Below are positions 7,170-11,161 of a stretch of DNA of 11,161 nucleotides, one piece after another. The stretch comes from an uncultured Ruminococcus sp. (GTDB lineage Bacteria; Bacillota; Clostridia; Oscillospirales; Ruminococcaceae), in contig CALDFS010000182.1 of assembly GCA_937942105.1 (NCBI GenBank), positions 1 to 11,161 of the forward strand. The letters are read 5' to 3'. The translations under genes and the position numbers were made by a program. Numbering within the stretch: position 1 is the first letter of the stretch; each line of letters opens with the position of its first letter. The notes under the pieces are model-generated. The model was given only the letters and a program-made list of their open reading frames with translations, was not told the origin of the DNA and did not search any database.

Positions 7170-8336
7170 ATGAAAGAAAAATTCAAGAAGATTGTATTAC
7201 CAGCAATAATTGCCGTGCTTATGCTTACTCTTGCCGGATGCTCAAATCAGCCGGTAGAAGCGCCATCGGACAGTCAGAAGGATGATGCTGTTGTCACTAC
7301 CGATAACGCCGTTGTCGATTCTGATAACGCTTTACCTGCGGACGATCTGCCGGATGAACCAAGCGAAATAATCCTCACCGCCGAGCTGTACAACGATGCT
7401 TCTCTCGTTCCGATGGGCGAGAATCCCGCCATATATTATGACGGACATTATAGGTATTATTCGGAGAACGGCGAGACGGGCGATATAATAAAAATCGGCG
7501 ACGGCTTTGCAGCTCACACCGAGCTGCTGCCCGACCGGGGATTTTTCGCGGTTCTTTCGGATAAAGAGGTTCTTACTGCGGACTACTCCGCCAATCAGAT
7601 TTACAGGGTGAACATTGAGGATAACTCCGCCCAGCCCCTCCTTCCCGAAACGGAATACGGCTTTACCATCGAGGAATACGATGCCATAGCCGGAAAGTGG
7701 GAGAATACAACATGGTTTGACGTGCCGGTCATGAATCAAAGCGGCAGTCACTTTGCCTACTGGTCGAACAAATTCGCCGCAGACGGCAGCCCGGTATATG
7801 AGCCGGGAATATGGCTTTACGACCTGAAAACCGGCGAGCAGACAAGGATAGCATCCCCCGACGGCGAGGTTATAGGCGTTTCGCCGGTCGATTGGATTGA
7901 CGATACCCACATCGTTTTCATTGCGGGGGACACCTATTACAGCTATGATATCGTCGCCCAGACCGCCGTCGAACTTGCCAACTCGACTGATTTAATTAAT
8001 ACCGTAAGCGGCAGAATCCTCGTCTACGACGGCGAGAAAGGTCTGACCGTTCACAACGCCGCCACTGGTAAGAAGTACATCATCGATACTGAAAAGCCCG
8101 CAAGTGGCATAAGCAGAGTTATCGTTTGGGAGGATATCGCGGTATTTCTCGCCAACAGTGAAGACGATATCTATATAGTGGATATGGCAAAGGGTACGGC
8201 GAAGTATATTCACGCTCCGTTCGGCGAATTAAAACCGGGGATAATGGGCTTCACGCCAGACGGCAAATTGGTTGTGGATGCGTTTAACATCGGAACGGCA
8301 TCGGAGGAGGGGCTTTATACAGTTAAGTTGGGCTGA
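7170..8336 (+). CDS. secreted lipoprotein with probable beta-propeller domain
   Basis: A 388-residue protein with a lipoprotein signal: basic MKEKFKK, a hydrophobic stretch, and the lipobox LAGC with the modified Cys at residue 24 (nt 7239-7241). A flexible, acidic, low-complexity linker follows to about residue 65, containing the near-repeat DNAVVDSDNAL. The remainder shows repeated short beta-strand units such as HFAYWSNKF, IWLYDLKTGEQTRI, DDTHIVFIAGDTYYSYDI and DIYIVDMAKGTAKYI, the spacing expected of a TolB/WD40-like beta-propeller. No catalytic motif is evident. It should be anchored on the outer face of the membrane; binding or sensing is a guess. The ATG at 7170 is chosen because AAGGCGGA (7155-7162) precedes it and because upstream starts fall in the promoter. 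The gene is monocistronic by position; no terminator is visible directly after it. Confidence 0.88.
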   Translation: MKEKFKKIVLPAIIAVLMLTLAGCSNQPVEAPSDSQKDDAVVTTDNAVVDSDNALPADDLPDEPSEIILTAELYNDASLVPMGENPAIYYDGHYRYYSENGETGDIIKIGDGFAAHTELLPDRGFFAVLSDKEVLTADYSANQIYRVNIEDNSAQPLLPETEYGFTIEEYDAIAGKWENTTWFDVPVMNQSGSHFAYWSNKFAADGSPVYEPGIWLYDLKTGEQTRIASPDGEVIGVSPVDWIDDTHIVFIAGDTYYSYDIVAQTAVELANSTDLINTVSGRILVYDGEKGLTVHNAATGKKYIIDTEKPASGISRVIVWEDIAVFLANSEDDIYIVDMAKGTAKYIHAPFGELKPGIMGFTPDGKLVVDAFNIGTASEEGLYTVKLG

Positions 8337-8362
8337 TTTTTGAAAAAGTTGTCCTGCGTGTA

Positions 8363-8391
8363 TTGACAATTCCGAACAGTTGTGATATACT
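8363..8391 (+). promoter_or_regulatory. promoter of tRNA-Leu, with extended -10
   Basis: TTGACA (8363-8368) and TATACT (8386-8391) are 17 bases apart, and the -10 is preceded by TG one base upstream (8383-8384), giving an extended -10. Transcription would start near 8398, about 12 bases before the mature tRNA 5' end. Confidence 0.88.
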
Positions 8392-8409
8392 AACATAGTT
8401 AAATCACAC

Positions 8410-8496
8410 GCCGGTGTGATGGAATTGGCAGACGTGCTGGACTCAAAATCCTGTGGTAGAGATACCGTACCGGTTCGACCCCGGTCACCGGCACCA
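8410..8496 (+). tRNA. tRNA-Leu, anticodon CAA
   Basis: An 87-base type II tRNA decoding UUG. The acceptor stem pairs GCCGGTG (8410-8416) with CACCGGC (8486-8492), discriminator A8493 is the Leu identity base, and CCA (8494-8496) is encoded. The anticodon CAA is at 8444-8446 in the loop CTCAAAA. The long variable arm GGTA-GAGA-TACC (8455-8466) is typical of Leu. The T arm is ACCGG-TTCGACC-CCGGT (8469-8485). The anticodon stem CTGGA/TCCTG has a T-T opposition at positions 28-42 (8438 and 8452); the other four pairs hold. A strong promoter precedes it and a terminator follows directly. Confidence 0.96.
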
Positions 8497-8539
8497 AATA
8501 AAAAAGACCCGCTAAGGGGTCTTTTTTATTTGGTGCCGG
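8488..8539. repeat. 23-bp perfect inverted repeat spanning the tRNA 3' end and its terminator
   Basis: The left arm 8488-8510 and right arm 8517-8539 are perfect reverse complements for 23 bases with a 6-base spacer. The left arm takes in the last nine bases of the tRNA (CCGGCACCA), and the right arm repeats them inverted as TGGTGCCGG (8531-8539). Pairing stops at A8487/A8540. A terminator needs only the inner 12 or so pairs, so the outer copy of the tRNA end is unexplained. Confidence 0.9.
8497..8530 (+). terminator. intrinsic, probably bidirectional terminator of tRNA-Leu
   Basis: GACCC (8506-8510) pairs with GGGTC (8517-8521) around a 6-base loop, flanked by six A (8500-8505) and six T (8522-8527). 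The A-tract on one side and T-tract on the other let it act on either strand. It begins immediately after the encoded CCA. Confidence 0.93.
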
Positions 8540-8540
8540 A

Positions 8541-8740
8541 GTGATGCGTTCCCTTGCGGGAACGAGATGCACGCCTTCGGCGCGTGATGTCAAGCGTTTC
8601 GCTGCGGCGAAACGCGCTGGTGATGTGCGACTTGCGGCGCGTGGAGGTATCGCCTTACTTTTATATCGCAGACTTCGCCTTGCTTGCCGCTGGCGCGGCG
8701 TTGTTTCGCTATTCTGATAAGTTACACTTTCAGAATGGCG
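8541..8740. repeat. array of consecutive GC-rich hairpins in a gene-free stretch
   Basis: The 402-base gap between the tRNA and the GH3 gene holds no credible gene. Its first half is a series of hairpins: CGTTCCC-TTGC-GGGAACG (8547-8564, 7 bp), CACGC-N7-GCGTG (8570-8586, with a UUCG loop motif), GCGTTTCGC-TGCG-GCGAAACGC (8594-8615, 9 bp), GCCGC-TGGC-GCGGC (8686-8699, 5 bp), and CGCTATTCTGA with TCAGAATGGCG (8707-8717/8730-8740, 11 pairs with one G-T). The word G(T/A)GATG(C/T) occurs at 8541, 8564, 8584 and 8620, introducing successive hairpins. The base composition is much more GC-rich than the AT-rich DNA from 8770 onward. It may be a structured RNA, a REP/MITE-like element, or a remnant; the sequence does not decide. 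Confidence 0.7.
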
Positions 8741-8801
8741 CTATTTTTATGCTTGAATGCAGGGACATCCTATAAAATGTTAATAGGAATATTAAATAGG
8801 T

Positions 8802-8818
8802 TAAGAAATATTTTCTTA
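8802..8818. promoter_or_regulatory. short inverted repeat just upstream of the GH3 promoter, possible operator
   Basis: TAAGAAA (8802-8808) and TTTCTTA (8812-8818) form a perfect 7-base inverted repeat around TAT, six bases before the -35 box. Position and symmetry suit a dimeric regulator, but AT-rich DNA produces such repeats by chance, so this is tentative. Confidence 0.3.
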
Positions 8819-8824
8819 TTTTCA

Positions 8825-8853
8825 TTGCACAGCACTCATTTATATGATATGAT
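8825..8853 (+). promoter_or_regulatory. probable promoter of the GH3 gene
   Basis: TTGCAC (8825-8830) and TATGAT (8848-8853), 17 bases apart, give a good vegetative-type promoter (4/6 and 5/6). Transcription would start near 8860, about 40 bases before the ATG at 8899. It is weaker than the other promoters here, in keeping with a regulated carbohydrate gene (inference). Confidence 0.65.
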
Positions 8854-8898
8854 TTACTTATCAACCGCGAGAATTTTGTAAAGATTTTGGAGGAAACT

Positions 8899-11161
8899 AT
8901 GTCTGAATTTAAATTTAAAGATACATCATTAAGCATAGATGAAAGAGTCCGGCTTCTTTTGGCTGAACTTACCCTTGATGAAAAGCTTGGAATGCTCACC
9001 ACCTACAGCCAGCCGGTTGAAAGGCTTGGCTTGAAGGGCTTCCCGGTCGGTGCAGAGGTTGCGCGCGGACTTGTCTGCCGCGGCAGAGAGGAATACCCAA
9101 CCACTGTTTTCCCGCAGCCGTTTGGGCTTGCTGCTACCTTCGACCCCGATGTGATGTACAAAATGGGGGAGATAACCGGAATCGAAACGCGTATCTATAA
9201 CCAAAAGGGCAAAGCATCCCTATGCGTGTGGGGACCCACCGTTGACGCCGAGCGCGACCCTCGCTGGGGAAGAAACGAGGAAGCCTATGGCGAAGACCCT
9301 TATCTTATAGGTCAGATGTCGGCTGCTTACACTAAGGGCATGGCAGGCGAAGACCCCGAGCATCTTCGCATTATGCCCATGCTGAAGCACTTCTATGCCA
9401 ACAATAACGAGGAGGACAGGGGCAAGGATAACGCTTCCATTCCTCTTGGCTTAAAGCATGATTATTACCTGAAAGCCTTTGAGACTGCCTTTACCCACGG
9501 CGGCGCAAAGGGCGTTATGACCTCATACAACGAAATAAACGGAATCGAAGCGCTGTGTAACCCCGAGCTTGACGAGATACTTAAAAAGCAGTGGGGAATG
9601 CTGTTCTCCGTCACCGACGGCGGGGATTTCTGCGCAAACGTTTTTTCCCACAAAAAGGACAGGACCTTTGCCGAAACAGCCGCAAGAGTATATAAAAACC
9701 ACGGTGCAGACGTTATGACCGATAGTGCGGAAATCGTCCGCAAATCGGTAAAAGCCGCTATTGATGACGGCAGAATAAACGAAGGCGACATAGATTACGC
9801 CCTGTTCGGTCTTTTAAAGGCAAGATTTCTTTTGGGTGATATCGACGGTAACAGCCCCTATAGCTCCTACCCCGAAGACCTTTTGTGCTCTGATGATTTT
9901 TACAAGGTCAGCGAAAGGGCGGCTAAGGAGTCGGTAATACTTCTTAAAAACAATATGGACGTGCTTCCTTTCAGCCCGAAAAAGAAAACCGCTGTAATAG
10001 GCATCCATGCCGGTATGAATTTCCGGGATTGGTATACCGGTCTGTCAGACAGAAACGGTACTATTATTGATGAGCTTATCCGCCGCGCGGGTGATGGCAA
10101 TATCCGCTATGATACCGGCTGCGATATTGTTGCACTGCGCCATCCCGCAAGCGGAAAATATCTGACTCTGACTGCGGACGGCGAGCTTTGCCCCATCGAG
10201 GCTGTACCGGTTAAAAGCTGCCTGTTTGAGCTTTACGATTGGGGAGACGGCGCTGTATCACTGAAATCGGTTGAAAACGGCAAATTCCTTACCGACAGCG
10301 GAATAATGCGCTGCACCGCAGACGAGGTGTATGGCTGGTTCGTTCACGAGATGATAACCGTTAAAAGGCGCGGGGATAAGGCGGTTATGTATAACTGGCA
10401 GCAAAGACCGCTTGGGCTTACCGACTTCAAGCTTGCGGTAAAAAGCTCTCCAAGGGCTGATGAAAGCTGTATTTTCGAGATAGAAACGGTTTCAAGCGGC
10501 GAGGAAAGAGCCGCCGAGCTTGCGCGCGACTGTCAGCAGGCGGTGGTGTTTATAGGAAATCATCCCCTTATCAACGCCCGCGAGGGGTACGACAGAAAGC
10601 ATATCAACCTTCCGCAGAAGTCGGAAAAGCTGCTTGACGCTGTTTTAGAGGTCAACAAAAACACCGTTCTTTATATGGTTTCAAGTTACCCCTATGCCTT
10701 CGATTCAAGAAAGCTCTGCGCAGCCATGCATATCTGCCATGCCGGTCCTGCAATCGGCAAGGCTGTCAGCGGAAGCTTGTTCGGTGATTTTTCCCCTGCG
10801 GGAAGATGCCCCATGACATGGTATGCCGACACGCAGGATCTATGCGATATCCGCGATTACAATATCATACGCACAAAGAGCACATATCTGTATTACACCG
10901 GCAAGCCGCTCTTTCCGTTCGGTCATGGGCTTAGCTATTCAAGCTTTGAATACGGTGTTCCAAGGCTGAGCGAAAGGCAGTTAGGCACTGATTCTGTGCT
11001 TACGGTGGAGATAGATATTAAAAATACCGGCTCAATGGATGCCGATGAGGTAGTGCAGCTTTATGTTGCGCCGCCCAAGCTGCCTGTTCCGCTTCCGAAA
11101 AAACAGCTGAAAGCGTTTGCAAGGATTCATGTGCCGCAGGGCAGAACCGAAACCGCCACGC
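8899..11161 (+). CDS. glycoside hydrolase family 3 enzyme (beta-glucosidase/xylosidase-like); 3' end outside window
   Basis: 754 residues are visible with no stop; only the last part of the C-terminal domain is missing. The ATG at 8899 has GGAGG at 8889-8893. Domain 1 is the GH3 barrel: WGPTVDAERDPRWGRNEEAYGEDP-like block (about 113-135), LKHFYANNNEEDR (K163, H164), and nucleophile Asp240 in FSVTDGGDF. Domain 2, the alpha/beta sandwich, begins with ERAAKESVILLKN and resumes after an insertion at VVFIGNHPLINAREGYDR (E562) and VSSYPYAF. PLFPFGHGLSYSSFEYG (670-686) leads into an FnIII-like domain that is cut by the window edge. The insertion at about 412-531 has repeated units such as GKYLTLTADGEL and VSLKSVENGKFL, like a beta-trefoil/fascin fold. 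No signal peptide is present, so it should act on imported oligosaccharides in the cytoplasm. The exact substrate (glucoside, xyloside or other) is not set by the sequence. Confidence 0.94.
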   Translation, partial: MSEFKFKDTSLSIDERVRLLLAELTLDEKLGMLTTYSQPVERLGLKGFPVGAEVARGLVCRGREEYPTTVFPQPFGLAATFDPDVMYKMGEITGIETRIYNQKGKASLCVWGPTVDAERDPRWGRNEEAYGEDPYLIGQMSAAYTKGMAGEDPEHLRIMPMLKHFYANNNEEDRGKDNASIPLGLKHDYYLKAFETAFTHGGAKGVMTSYNEINGIEALCNPELDEILKKQWGMLFSVTDGGDFCANVFSHKKDRTFAETAARVYKNHGADVMTDSAEIVRKSVKAAIDDGRINEGDIDYALFGLLKARFLLGDIDGNSPYSSYPEDLLCSDDFYKVSERAAKESVILLKNNMDVLPFSPKKKTAVIGIHAGMNFRDWYTGLSDRNGTIIDELIRRAGDGNIRYDTGCDIVALRHPASGKYLTLTADGELCPIEAVPVKSCLFELYDWGDGAVSLKSVENGKFLTDSGIMRCTADEVYGWFVHEMITVKRRGDKAVMYNWQQRPLGLTDFKLAVKSSPRADESCIFEIETVSSGEERAAELARDCQQAVVFIGNHPLINAREGYDRKHINLPQKSEKLLDAVLEVNKNTVLYMVSSYPYAFDSRKLCAAMHICHAGPAIGKAVSGSLFGDFSPAGRCPMTWYADTQDLCDIRDYNIIRTKSTYLYYTGKPLFPFGHGLSYSSFEYGVPRLSERQLGTDSVLTVEIDIKNTGSMDADEVVQLYVAPPKLPVPLPKKQLKAFARIHVPQGRTETAT

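Noticed and set aside
7332..7910. 192-residue minus-strand open frame
   Set aside because: It lies entirely antisense to the lipoprotein gene, whose signal peptide, promoter and ribosome site are clear; nothing supports the antisense frame.
8531..8544. Inverted tRNA-end copy as an att site of an integrated element
   Set aside because: Integrative elements usually leave a direct, not inverted, repeat of the tRNA end, and no integrase or mobile gene is visible in the window.
8399..8593. 64-residue minus-strand open frame
   Set aside because: It is the reverse of tRNA-Leu and its terminator; the frame is a by-product of tRNA sequence and has no ribosome site.
8554..8775. 73-residue plus-strand open frame, TTG start, and the overlapping 65-residue frame at 8684-8881
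   Set aside because: The frames run through the hairpin array, the first starts inside a hairpin loop, and there is no ribosome site or recognisable protein pattern.
8730..10100. Minus-strand open frames at 8730-9002, 8929-9204, 9465-9791, 9814-10008 and 9900-10100
   Set aside because: They are antisense to the GH3 gene, which reads through without a stop on the + strand and has conserved catalytic blocks.

Overview
The window looks like chromosomal DNA from a low-to-mid-GC Gram-positive bacterium of the class Clostridia, probably a gut Oscillospiraceae/Ruminococcaceae relative. The grounds are an RqcH-type NFACT protein, a PduL-type phosphotransacylase outside any microcompartment locus, a YfhO-family membrane protein beside a family 2 glycosyltransferase, strong AGGAGG-like ribosome sites, near-perfect sigma-A promoters (TTGACA-17-TATAAT), and a CCA-encoding tRNA-Leu. 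The genus is inference. All genes recognised lie on the + strand. No CRISPR array, transposase, integrase or phage gene is visible.

Region 1 (1-1647) is the tail of an rqcH-like gene (ribosome-associated quality control), followed closely by a small four-helix membrane protein and a GNAT acetyltransferase. Region 2 (1672-6368) opens with a perfect consensus promoter and holds a tight three-gene operon: a PHP-domain metallo-phosphoesterase, a polyprenyl-phosphate-type GT2 glycosyltransferase with two C-terminal helices, and a 941-residue YfhO-family GT-C-like membrane protein. The last two resemble the CsbB/YfhO pair that glycosylates lipoteichoic acid in Bacillus; no GtcA-like flippase is visible here.

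Region 3 (6372-7098) is a PduL-type phosphate acyltransferase with its own likely promoter, a structured leader and a strong terminator. Region 4 (7110-8336) is a secreted lipoprotein that looks like a beta-propeller, again behind a perfect promoter. Region 5 (8363-8539) is tRNA-Leu(CAA) with promoter and terminator; the terminator stem is part of a 23-bp perfect inverted repeat that takes in the tRNA 3' end. Region 6 (8541-8898) has no credible gene but carries a run of GC-rich hairpins, several introduced by the repeated word G(T/A)GATG(C/T), and then the promoter of the last gene.

Region 7 (8899-end) is a cytoplasmic family 3 glycoside hydrolase, cut by the window edge, with a roughly 120-residue beta-trefoil/fascin-like insertion in its second domain. 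The most unusual parts are the hairpin array with the tRNA-end palindrome, and the GT2-YfhO surface glycosylation module led by a PHP phosphoesterase. I do not see a clearly new defence or mobile system.
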